From CAVZVZ01 sp963778895 (GTDB taxonomy: Bacteria; Actinomycetota; Acidimicrobiia; Acidimicrobiales; Acidimicrobilacustridaceae): 64,000 nt of DNA. The notes under the pieces are model-generated. The model was not told the origin of the DNA. It searched no databases and was given only the letters and a program-made list of their open reading frames with translations. Every line of letters starts with the position of its first letter. The first letter of the stretch is position 1. A program made the position numbers and the translations under genes. This document shows, one piece after another, positions 56,762 to 64,000 of the stretch. Location of the stretch: the NCBI GenBank assembly GCA_963778895.1, contig CAVZVZ010000005.1, positions 1,054,001-1,118,000 of the forward strand, read 5' to 3'.

Positions 56762-58426
56762 TCAGCCCGTCCTCAGGTCGATGGTGCGGGAGAGATCGAT
56801 GGCCTCGAGGAATCGGCGGTCGTGCGACACGACGACGAGTGTGCCCTCGTACCCCCCGAGCGCCACTTCGAGCTGATCGATCGCCTCGAGGTCGAGGTGA
56901 TTCGTGGGCTCGTCGAGCAACAGGCAGTTGACGCCCTGCGCCATCAACACGGCCAGGATTGCCCGGCTGCGCTCGCCCGGTGAAAGCTGCGAACCTCGGC
57001 GCTGTACGTGCTCGGCGCCGAGTCCGAATTTCGCGAGGAGCGATCGCGTCTCGCTCCGATCGAGCCCGGTGAGCTCCTGTGCCATCCGGGCAACCGTCAC
57101 CTCGTGGTCGAACAATCCTCGTGATTGGTCGAGCGAACCCACCTGGACCCCCGGCCCCAGCCACCGACTCCCGCTCGCCAGAGGAAGGGTGCCCAGCAGC
57201 GCGCCGAGCAGCGTCGATTTGCCGCTGCCGTTGGGTCCCAGCACACCCAGCCTGTCCTGCCACGCGATTTCGACGTCGATCGGCCCCAAACGGAACGGCG
57301 CGGCGCGTTGCGTACCGGCCGCGTCGTCGGCCTCGCCGCGCACGACGACCGCTTCGTCGAGCCTCACCACGATGTCGCCACTGCGCGTCGTCGGCGTGAG
57401 CTGCAGCTCGAGGCGCCAGCCCTCCCAGGGCTTGTCGACCACGTCGAGACGGTCGATCGCACGCTCAGTCGCTCGCACCTTCGACGTCTGCTGCTCGCTA
57501 CGCTCGGCCCGCATACGTCGCGCGTTCTTGTCGGGTTCACCGGAGGTCTTCGCTCGACGCACCCCTCGCTCGGACCATTGGCGTTGTCGTCGCTGACGCT
57601 CCTCGAGTCGATTGCGCTCAGCCGCGTACCTCCCGTGCGACTCGAACTGTTGCGCTCGGGTCCGCTCCCGCGCCTCGACATACGCGCTCCAGCCCCCGGC
57701 GAACTCACGTGCCGTGTGCGCGTGCTCGTCGAGCTCGACGACGCGGTCGACGCAGCGGTCGAGGAACGCCCGATCGTGGGACACAACCAGTACCGCGCCG
57801 GCAAAGCCCTCGATGAAGCCCTCCAACACGTCGAGGCCGTCGAAGTCGAGATTGTTCGTCGGCTCATCGAGAAGCAGGACCTCGACGCGCATGAGCAAGA
57901 TCGCGGCCAGCGCTGCTCGAGCAGCCTCACCGCCAGACAGCGAAGCCACCTCCTGATCGAATCGCGTCTCGCTCGTGCGGGTCAGTCGTGCCGCGAGGCC
58001 GACCCGATCGCACACCTCGGCCGCACGCGCCACGAAGTCGTCACCGCCGAGCGCGAGGAAGTGCTCGAGAGCCTCGGTGTAGGCGTCTACCGTCACGTGA
58101 CTCTGTGCGAGCTCCGCGGTGCGCACGTCCAGACGCTGCGACGCCTCGGCCACACCCGTGCGTCGCTCGAGGTACTCGAGCAATCCCTCTCCCGCTCGGT
58201 CGTCCGGCTCCTGCGGCAGGTAGCCGACAGTCATCGTCGGCGGGGTGCAGACCCTCTGGCCGCCGTCAGGCTGGTCGATGCCGGCCATGACGCGCAGCAG
58301 CGTGGTCTTGCCAACACCGTTCGGACCGATCACCCCAACCCGGTCGCGCCCGTCCAGCGAGAGCGATACCCCGTCGAGCACCGTCTGTCCACCGACGACG
58401 CGCGTGATCGATTCGGCGCGGAGCAC
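56762..58426 (-). CDS. ABC-F family ATPase
   Basis: 554 residues from GTG 58426 (TACTGT lies 6 nt upstream, leaderless). Two ABC domains without membrane part: Walker A GPNGVGKTT and GPNGSGKST, signatures SLSGGEAARAALA and QLSPGERSRAILA, Walker B LLLDEPTNNLD and LLLDEPTNHLD. A linker of about 80 charged residues (QRQWSERGVRRAKTSGEPDK) lies between them. ABC-F proteins act on the ribosome in translation control or antibiotic protection; which one is unclear. The upstream in-frame extension to 58525 would include the promoter and is rejected. Confidence 0.9.
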   Translation of the reverse strand: MLRAESITRVVGGQTVLDGVSLSLDGRDRVGVIGPNGVGKTTLLRVMAGIDQPDGGQRVCTPPTMTVGYLPQEPDDRAGEGLLEYLERRTGVAEASQRLDVRTAELAQSHVTVDAYTEALEHFLALGGDDFVARAAEVCDRVGLAARLTRTSETRFDQEVASLSGGEAARAALAAILLMRVEVLLLDEPTNNLDFDGLDVLEGFIEGFAGAVLVVSHDRAFLDRCVDRVVELDEHAHTAREFAGGWSAYVEARERTRAQQFESHGRYAAERNRLEERQRRQRQWSERGVRRAKTSGEPDKNARRMRAERSEQQTSKVRATERAIDRLDVVDKPWEGWRLELQLTPTTRSGDIVVRLDEAVVVRGEADDAAGTQRAAPFRLGPIDVEIAWQDRLGVLGPNGSGKSTLLGALLGTLPLASGSRWLGPGVQVGSLDQSRGLFDHEVTVARMAQELTGLDRSETRSLLAKFGLGAEHVQRRGSQLSPGERSRAILAVLMAQGVNCLLLDEPTNHLDLEAIDQLEVALGGYEGTLVVVSHDRRFLEAIDLSRTIDLRTG

Positions 58427-58432
58427 CGGGGC

Positions 58433-58438
58433 ACAGTA
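58433..58438 (-). promoter_or_regulatory. -10 box of the ABC-F gene
   Basis: TACTGT on the minus strand, 6 nt before GTG 58426; it decides the start of the ABC-F protein. Confidence 0.4.
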
Positions 58439-58564
58439 GCCATTCGGCTGCACGGGGGTCGGGGCGGTCACTCGAGGTGTCGGAGGTCGAACGTTCGGCC
58501 GGCCCGACTGGGTGACCGACGCCAAGGGCTGAAGAGATGGGTTGGCGGCCTCCGCGCCGTGAAC

Positions 58565-58979
58565 TCAGCGCGTGGCTGTCCTCTTGGCCGATGCCTTCTT
58601 CGCCGACCGCTTCTTGGCCGATCCTTCTTCGCCGACGCTTCTTGGCCGACGTCTTCTTCGCCGACCCCTTCTTGGCCGACGTCTTCTTCGCCGACCGCTT
58701 CTTGGCGGGCGCCTTCTTCGTCGGCTTGACCAACTCCGCAAGGCGCCGTTGCAGTTGCTCGATCTCCTTGCGCAGCGAAACCACCTGGGCCCGCACTTCC
58801 TTGTCGATTCTGGTGATGAAATCCTCGGTGGCCTTCTCGTTGCGGTCCAAGAAGGTCTTCACCCGAGCCTCGACCTGGCGTAGCTGCTGCTCGGAACGCT
58901 TCGTCACCTGCTCAGTTCTCTGACTCAGTCGGTCAACCAACTGCTCGATGCCATCGTCACGTTGCTTGTCGATCGCCAC
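58565..58979 (-). CDS. Phasin/PhaF-like coiled-coil protein with Lys-Ala-rich tail (frame breaks in the tail)
   Basis: About 138 residues from GTG 58979 (GAAGGAG upstream). The first 95 residues form one long amphipathic helix/coiled coil (QLVDRLSQRTEQVTKRSEQQ, VVSLRKEIEQLQRRLAELV). The tail is a tetrapeptide repeat of the type Ser-Ala-Lys-Lys (KKTSAKKGSAKKTSAKK), as in PhaF/AlgP and histone-like proteins that bind DNA and lipid/PHA granules. Two single-base losses or gains in the repeats (near 58625-58645) break the frame; corrected, it ends ASAKRTATR. Next to two WS/DGAT genes, a role on lipid droplets is plausible. Confidence 0.72.
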
Positions 58980-59188
58980 ATTCACTCCTTCTCCGAGCCC
59001 ACTACAAGACCCTGGGCCATCCAGTCGACACGATGATGAACCTCGGCGCTGCGTGCCATCAGAGGCGAAAGTCTCCTTTTGGGCCCGCTGACAGAAGCCC
59101 AAGGGTCGGGCTGCCACCCGACGGGTGAGGCCGCCTGGATGACGTTCGACTCTGTCCCTCCTGGCCACCGAGGTGATACGGCAGGTGC

Positions 59189-60586
59189 ATGGTCGAGCAA
59201 TTGGGAGGGATCGATGCGGCGTTCGTCGGGCTGGAGTCGCCCACCGGACACCTACAGGCGGTTGGTGTCGTACGCCTGGATCCCGACGCTCGACGCCTCG
59301 AGCTCGACGAGCTCATCGGCCTGATCGAACATCGGCTGCCTCGCCTCGACTTGCTGCGCCGCCGTTTGGTGACTGTTCCCGGAGGCCTGGATCGCCCGTA
59401 CTGGGTCGACGTGATGCCCGACCTGTCGAGGCATGTTCGCGTCCACGAGCTGCCCCGGCCCGGCGTTCCGGAGGACTTCGAGCGGTTCTGCGCGGAGATG
59501 GCCGCCACGAAGCTCGACCGGTCCCGCCCGCTCTGGGAGTTCGCGCTGGTGAACGGCCTGGCCTCCGGTGGGCAAGCACTGGTGATCAAGGTGCACCACT
59601 CGCTGTGTGACGGGATCGGGAGCCTGGCCCTCATCGCGCAACTACTCGACCAGCATCCCGAGACGTCGTCGCACGACGAAGGCGCGCCGGAGCCGACCAT
59701 CGAAGAGCCGCCACCCGGGTCACCTTTGCTGCTGGTCCGCGCCTTCACCAACGCGTTGCGACGCTCGGTCGACGCCGTGACGACATCGGTCGAACTCTTC
59801 GGTTCGGCCCTCCGGCTGCGAGGGTTCCTCGATTCCGTCACGGACACGGAGCTCGCCGCGCCACTCGCGACGCCACACCTGTCGTTCCACGGTCCTATCA
59901 GCGCGCGGCGGTCAGTCGCTTTCCGCGACCTCCCGCTCGGAGGAGTCAAGGACATCGCGCACGCATCGGGCACCCACGTGAACGATGTCATCATCGCTTT
60001 GTTGGCGGGCACGCTTCGCCGCTGGTTGGTCATGCACGACGAGCTTCCCGACCAGGCTCTCGTCGCCGCGGTGCCGGTCTCGACGCGCGGCCCTGACGAA
60101 CTGCTCGCGCCGGGGAACCACGTCTCGGCCTGCTTCGTCCATCTCCCGACGCAACTCGCCGACCCTCGGGAGCGTCTGGAGGTCTCCGCGGCGGTGGCCG
60201 ATCGCGGGAAGGGTGTCCATGCGGCCATCGGGCAGCAGACGCTCGAGCGCCTGACGGAGCTCGCGGTCCCCGTTCTGTTGTCGGCGCCCGCCCGTCTCTA
60301 CCAGCGCTCAGGCCTCGCATCGATGCATCCGTCGCCGGTCAACCTGGTCGTGTCGAACGTGGCCGGGCCGCCGTTCGACCTCTTCCTCGCCGGACGACCG
60401 GCAACGGCGTTCTACGCGCTCGGCCCGATCTTCGACGGTGTCGCCCTGAACATCACCGCCATCTCGTTCCGCGGCCGCCTCGGTTTCGGCTACATCGCCT
60501 GCCCTGATCGGCTTCCGGACCTGGGTGTGCTCGCCGACCAACAGGAGGCCGCGTTCGAGGAGCTCAAAGCGGCCTACGCCGTGTGA
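59189..60586 (+). CDS. Wax ester synthase/diacylglycerol acyltransferase (WS/DGAT)
   Basis: 465 residues, intact. Active-site motif HHxxxDG in VIKVHHSLCDGIGSLAL (about residue 135), plus the C-terminal PVNLVVSNVAGPP and AFYALGPIFDGVALNIT elements of the family. N-terminal LGGIDAAFVGLES is the typical start. Transfers acyl-CoA to diacylglycerol or fatty alcohol for storage-lipid synthesis at the membrane/lipid droplet. A second WS/DGAT lies at 61601-63037. Confidence 0.93.
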   Translation: MVEQLGGIDAAFVGLESPTGHLQAVGVVRLDPDARRLELDELIGLIEHRLPRLDLLRRRLVTVPGGLDRPYWVDVMPDLSRHVRVHELPRPGVPEDFERFCAEMAATKLDRSRPLWEFALVNGLASGGQALVIKVHHSLCDGIGSLALIAQLLDQHPETSSHDEGAPEPTIEEPPPGSPLLLVRAFTNALRRSVDAVTTSVELFGSALRLRGFLDSVTDTELAAPLATPHLSFHGPISARRSVAFRDLPLGGVKDIAHASGTHVNDVIIALLAGTLRRWLVMHDELPDQALVAAVPVSTRGPDELLAPGNHVSACFVHLPTQLADPRERLEVSAAVADRGKGVHAAIGQQTLERLTELAVPVLLSAPARLYQRSGLASMHPSPVNLVVSNVAGPPFDLFLAGRPATAFYALGPIFDGVALNITAISFRGRLGFGYIACPDRLPDLGVLADQQEAAFEELKAAYAV

Positions 60587-60762
60587 GCGTGCCGCGCCAC
60601 GATGTCGCGGGTGGCGTCAGCGCGAGTTGGGCATCTGGCTGGCGGTCCCCAGCACGACGAGCTCCCGATCCGACATCCACCCATCATCACGTGAAACGGA
60701 GCTTGGCGCCGAGCTGCGCTGCGGGACGATCATGATGTCCCCCGGCGGTCGGAGCGTCACCC

Positions 60763-61579
60763 GTGCCCATGGAACATCACCAGCACAGCGAGGAAGGCAA
60801 CGTCGACATCGACGGGAACCCGCGGCTGCTCGCGCGACCGCATCCGCTGTCGCTGGTCTACGGGGGCGGCGGTGTGTTCGGTATCGCCTATTGCACGGGC
60901 GTCGCGCACGGGCTCGCCGCACGTGGCATCGCGGTGCTCGCGCGCTCCGGCGCTCGGTACGTCTGCGGGGTCGTGGGCTGCGTCGATCATCGCACTCGGC
61001 ATGGGCTACGAAGACCTCGAAGGCATCGAGGTCCCGTCGATACCGAATCGGCGCCCGGGTGTCCTCGCCGACGTCGCCCGCCAAGTGTTCGGCGAAGCCC
61101 GCCACCCGCTCGTGGCGGTGTCCGCCCTTTGTGTCAGCACCCGACGACGCCACATCCTCGACGGTGGCCGTTATCCCCTCGCGGACCTCGTCGCCGCGTC
61201 GTCCGCGGTGCCGGGTCTGTTGCCACCCCACCGGATCGACGGCCGGTTGTACGTCGACGGCGGCATGTGGTCGGCGACATCGGTCGACGCGGCCGCCGAC
61301 GCGGAGCATGTCATCGTCATCGCGCCGATCGCGGGCCCGGTGTTGGGACCGTTCGGTCGCGGCGCAGGTTTGCTCCTCGACCGTGAGCTCCGCGCCTGGC
61401 GGGTCCGTCACCCGGAGCACACCGTGACGCTGATCCGTCCGAATCACGCCATCGCGCGATACGCGGGCCGGACTCCGCTGGCGTTGTTCGACGGGGCACG
61501 AGCCCGGAAGGCGTACCCGCTCGCCTACGAACAGGGCCTGCTCTGGGGCGAGCGACTGCACAACCAGCGGGCCGCGTGA
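60763..61579 (+). CDS. Patatin-like phospholipase (one frameshift)
   Basis: About 271 residues. Oxyanion loop GGGGVFGIAY, nucleophile in ALGTSAGSWAAS (GxSxG with Ser), and catalytic Asp in YVDGGMWSATS. One base inserted near 60938, just before the nucleophile, splits the frame. Patatins hydrolyse acyl groups from phospho- or neutral lipids. Between two WS/DGAT genes it may mobilise stored lipid. Confidence 0.88.
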
Positions 61580-61600
61580 TCGGTTGCGACATTCGCGTGC

Positions 61601-63037
61601 TCAGCCCGCCGAGGCCACCAATTCGGTCGCGGCGGTTCGCAGGTGAGCGATCAGGGCCTGCGGGTCGCCCACCACATCGGGGTCGACCGTTACACCGACA
61701 CCCAGGCCGTCGACGTACGAGAGCACACCGATGATGAGCGCCACGTTGCCGACCACGTTGATGAATGGGTGGAGCCCCAGCATGCGCGACTCCCAGAGGT
61801 AGAGAGGTTCGCGGGAACCGGGGATGTTGGACACGGCCAGATTCACCAGCGGCTGGCGCGCCAGTAACCGAGGGATCAGGCTGCGCAACACGGGTGGGGG
61901 CACGAAGTCGGCGATCGAGAACACGTGAGGCATCAACGACTGCGCAGGTGTCGTCGAGTGCTCGTGCATACGGGCGTGGATCAGCCTCACCCGCTCGAGC
62001 GGATCGTCGACGCCGACGGGCAAGGCCACGCTGGTGACCGAGAAGCGGTTGTGCCCTGCGGAGGCGGTGGAATCCTGGCTGCCGATCGGGATGAGCGCAC
62101 GCGGCTCTCGATCGTCGGGATCGAACGAACCGATGGTTTCCATATGACGACGTAGCGCTCCCGCCGTGATCGCCAGCACGACGTCGTTGACGGTTGCACC
62201 GCACGCCTTCTTGACCGCAACGATGTCGGCCATGGGAATCGAGTCCCACGCGAAGCCCCGACGCGGACCGATCGGTCCCGTGAACGGGAGTGCCGGTGCG
62301 GTGGTGGGCGGACCGCGGCGGACCGAGCCGACGACCCGCGAGGCGAACCGGGCGTTCGAACCGATTCGTCGTGGGTCGATCAGCGCCCGCATCGCAGCGA
62401 CGACGACTCCCGCCTGTCGACGCGTGCGCACGGCCAACGCTCGCGCCGTCAGGTCGAGGGCACCAGGTGTCGGTTCCGGTGACCAGTCACGGAACTCGTC
62501 CGACGGCGGCCGGGGCGTCGGGTCGAGCAACAATGTGGCCGCGGCATGAAGAGCGATGCCATCAGCCATGACGTGATGCGCCCGCAGGACGACCGCGAGA
62601 ACCTCGACGTCGGCGCCGTCGACCCTCATGGCGTCGATCCCCTCGACCACGTGGATGTCCCACAAGGGATGGGCGAGGTCCATCGGCTCGCTGAGAAGGT
62701 CGTCGATGAACGCGCGGAGCGCGTTCGAACCGCGCTTCTTCGGGAGCTTCACCCGTATGTGGTGCCGTTCGATGTCGAAATCGGTGTCATCGACCCAGAG
62801 GGGCGCAGCCAGGTCTGCGAGCACGGGAGCAATTCGCTGGCGAAACCGGGGCAGCGCGGAAAGTCGGGCGTCCACATCGGCTCGCAGCTCCTCGTAGCGC
62901 AGCCGTCCTCGGCGGTCGCGCAGGGGCGCCGCCTCGAAGAAGCACAGCGCGCCGATCTGCAGCTGCGTTCCCGGCGCTTCCGCATACAACAACACCGCAT
63001 CCTCGGCGTTGAGCAACTCAGGGGACATCCCCGGCAT
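61601..63037 (-). CDS. Wax ester synthase/diacylglycerol acyltransferase 2
   Basis: 478 residues from ATG 63037 (or 63028). N-terminal MSPELLNAEDAVLLYAE fits the family start. Active-site HHxxxDG in VLRAHHVMADGIALHAA, and C-terminal NLAVSNIPGSREPLYLW. It diverges in sequence from the first copy, so the two are old paralogs, perhaps with different acyl or alcohol preference. The reading frame is open far upstream to 63781 but the family start and the next gene's stop (63055) place the start here. Confidence 0.92.
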   Translation of the reverse strand: MPGMSPELLNAEDAVLLYAEAPGTQLQIGALCFFEAAPLRDRRGRLRYEELRADVDARLSALPRFRQRIAPVLADLAAPLWVDDTDFDIERHHIRVKLPKKRGSNALRAFIDDLLSEPMDLAHPLWDIHVVEGIDAMRVDGADVEVLAVVLRAHHVMADGIALHAAATLLLDPTPRPPSDEFRDWSPEPTPGALDLTARALAVRTRRQAGVVVAAMRALIDPRRIGSNARFASRVVGSVRRGPPTTAPALPFTGPIGPRRGFAWDSIPMADIVAVKKACGATVNDVVLAITAGALRRHMETIGSFDPDDREPRALIPIGSQDSTASAGHNRFSVTSVALPVGVDDPLERVRLIHARMHEHSTTPAQSLMPHVFSIADFVPPPVLRSLIPRLLARQPLVNLAVSNIPGSREPLYLWESRMLGLHPFINVVGNVALIIGVLSYVDGLGVGVTVDPDVVGDPQALIAHLRTAATELVASAG

Positions 63038-63054
63038 TGGTGGATCATCGCGCC

Positions 63055-63781
63055 TCAGACGCAGGCGGGCATCGATTGGACGTGACGGTCGGCGTCGTAG
63101 GTCTCGAAGATCGCCCGACCAACGGCGAACAATCCGCGGTTCGGGATCGGGAATCCGCCGAGCTGACGTTGCGGGACGATCGGCCCTGCTTCCCCGAGCG
63201 GCTCGTCGCGAAGCATCGCGTCGACCTCGGTCGTGACCCAAACGTACTCGGGGTTCACCTTGAACCACTGCTGGCTCGGCACGCGCCCATTCAGGCGGAT
63301 CATGCCCGCCCGCAGCATCGGTCCCGCCATGCGACCCATCGCGGCGAGCACTATCGAGTTCCGCCACAGTGCGGTCGGAAGATGCGAGGCCGCCAGCGTC
63401 ATGGCTCGAGTGGCCGGCGTCCTCTCGATCCTCATATGCCATTCGAGGACCCCATCGATGCGGACACGCAGGGTCCATTCGTCCAACCATCGCAGTTCGA
63501 TGTCGCGCTGCTCGGCGGCGACGAGCGCGGTGACCGAAGTAGCGCGGGCACGCCTGCGGGGGCGGTACATCGGTCCACATCGTCCACCGCCCGTCGGGAT
63601 CGCAGTACCAGACCGCGCTGTAGGCGGGTCCGATCGAGTTGTGAGGAAACCGTCGCATCGCCAGCACCTGCCCAGACCGGAACGGCTGTCCCATGACGCC
63701 GTAGCCCGAGAATCGCTCGCCGTCCCCCGCCGGCAACGACGTGTGTTCGGTCGCGACTGCGAGTCGGCCGGGTGTCTCCAT
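63055..63781 (-). CDS. Uncharacterised protein next to WS/DGAT (one frameshift)
   Basis: About 241 residues from ATG 63781 after correcting one break near 63550. Beta-rich N-terminal half (FSGYGVMGQPFRSGQVL, SAVWYCDPDGRWTMWTDVPP, WTLRVRIDGVLEWHMRIERT), then an Arg-rich helical part (MRIERTPATRAMTLAASHL) and SQQWFKVNPEYVWVTTEVDA. I do not recognise the family; the outline is lipocalin/lipid-binding-like, and co-location with WS/DGAT 2 (17 nt) suggests a lipid role. Confidence 0.6.
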
Positions 63782-63894
63782 GGGGATGTCCTTCTTGCCG
63801 GAGTTGGCGTGGGGTCGTTGTCCTTGTTGTACCGATCACGCGAGAAGCGCACATCGGGTGTTCGACCGATCTTCCCGACACCATCAGGGTGTCC

Positions 63895-63900
63895 TACGGT
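63895..63900 (+). promoter_or_regulatory. -10 box of the last gene
   Basis: TACGGT lies 8 nt before ATG 63909, leaderless pattern. Confidence 0.35.
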
Positions 63901-63908
63901 GATCAGCG

Positions 63909-64000
63909 ATGGCTGACGTCGACCAACCATCGGGAGTGCGGTTGGCTGAGCTCGTCGCCGCGTTGTCGTTGGCCACCGACCTCGGGCTGGGCCAACCCCA
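63909..64000 (+). CDS. N-terminus of a probable HD-domain regulator (cut by window edge)
   Basis: Only 30 residues are present (GVRLAELVAALSLATDLGLGQ). The stretch resembles the start of actinobacterial HD/HD-GYP phosphohydrolases, which continue with PxEHALR. The rest is outside the window, so the call is tentative. Confidence 0.45.
   Translation, partial: MADVDQPSGVRLAELVAALSLATDLGLGQP

Noticed and set aside
58427..58525. N-terminal extension of the ABC-F protein (33 codons)
   Set aside because: It would include the TACTGT promoter and is low-complexity; GTG 58426 is the better start.
57125..58729. Long plus-strand open frame opposite the ABC-F gene
   Set aside because: Antisense shadow of a well-supported ABC-F ATPase with all its motifs.
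1..64000. tRNA, rRNA, CRISPR arrays, transposases or phage genes
   Set aside because: No cloverleaf T-arm sequence, direct-repeat array, transposase motif or integrase was seen by reading both strands.

Overview
The window reads as chromosomal DNA of a high-GC actinobacterium. The inference, not proven, is a marine or soil Acidimicrobiia/Ilumatobacter-like lineage. The basis is strong G/C bias at third codon positions, F420-type enzymes (a luciferase-like monooxygenase and a deazaflavin-dependent nitroreductase), paired wax-ester/diacylglycerol acyltransferases, Baeyer-Villiger monooxygenases, IdeR/Fur-type boxes, and many apparently leaderless genes with a TANNNT -10 box 6-9 nt before the start codon. 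No tRNA, rRNA, CRISPR, phage or insertion-sequence features were seen. A large number of single-base frame breaks, almost all insertions, run through the sequence. Genes carrying them are annotated as one CDS over the full inferred span and the break points are given.

Layout. 1-13.5 kb: an unusual cluster with three paralogous ~865-residue radical SAM proteins (two on +, one on -), a cytochrome P450, a phytanoyl-CoA-type dioxygenase, two paralogous GT-C-like membrane proteins that bracket the third radical SAM gene, and a SPASM-type radical SAM gene. This is the best candidate for an undescribed biosynthetic or surface-modifying system. 13.5-16.7 kb: small metabolic and regulatory genes, including a split acetyltransferase/cyclic-nucleotide-domain pair and a TetR regulator with repeated operators. 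16.7-22.1 kb: metal homeostasis, with a CbiMNQO cobalt/nickel ECF transporter facing a Fur-family regulator across a good Fur-type operator, then EfeO-EfeB for iron under a probable IdeR box.

22.2-38.8 kb: a secreted beta-helix protein, then a dense catabolic region (sulfotransferase, MDR and SDR dehydrogenases, alkylsulfatase-like hydrolase, VOC proteins, carboxylesterase, PhyH, amidohydrolase, two Baeyer-Villiger-type monooxygenases, aminotransferase). The logical flow is alcohol to ketone to ester to acid plus alcohol, on an unknown cyclic or terpenoid/steroid-like substrate. 39-46.9 kb: catalase-related protein, nitroreductase, DUF4230 and DUF2156 membrane proteins, F420 luciferase-like oxidoreductase, a DegT-family enzyme with His instead of the PLP lysine, and a molybdopterin oxidoreductase with its flavin reductase partner. 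46.9-58.4 kb: two uncharacterised genes, an ArsR-SRPBCC pair with a promoter-embedded operator, an SMP-30 protein, dienelactone hydrolase, a large BTAD/AAA regulator and an ABC-F ATPase. 58.5-64 kb: a lipid-storage neighbourhood (Lys/Ala-rich phasin-like protein, two WS/DGAT enzymes, a patatin-like lipase, an unknown partner) and the start of a probable HD-domain gene.

Many adjacent genes overlap by ATGA/GTGA (14490, 17508, 18278, 18607, 21095, 25925, 27190, 49592), indicating translationally coupled operons.
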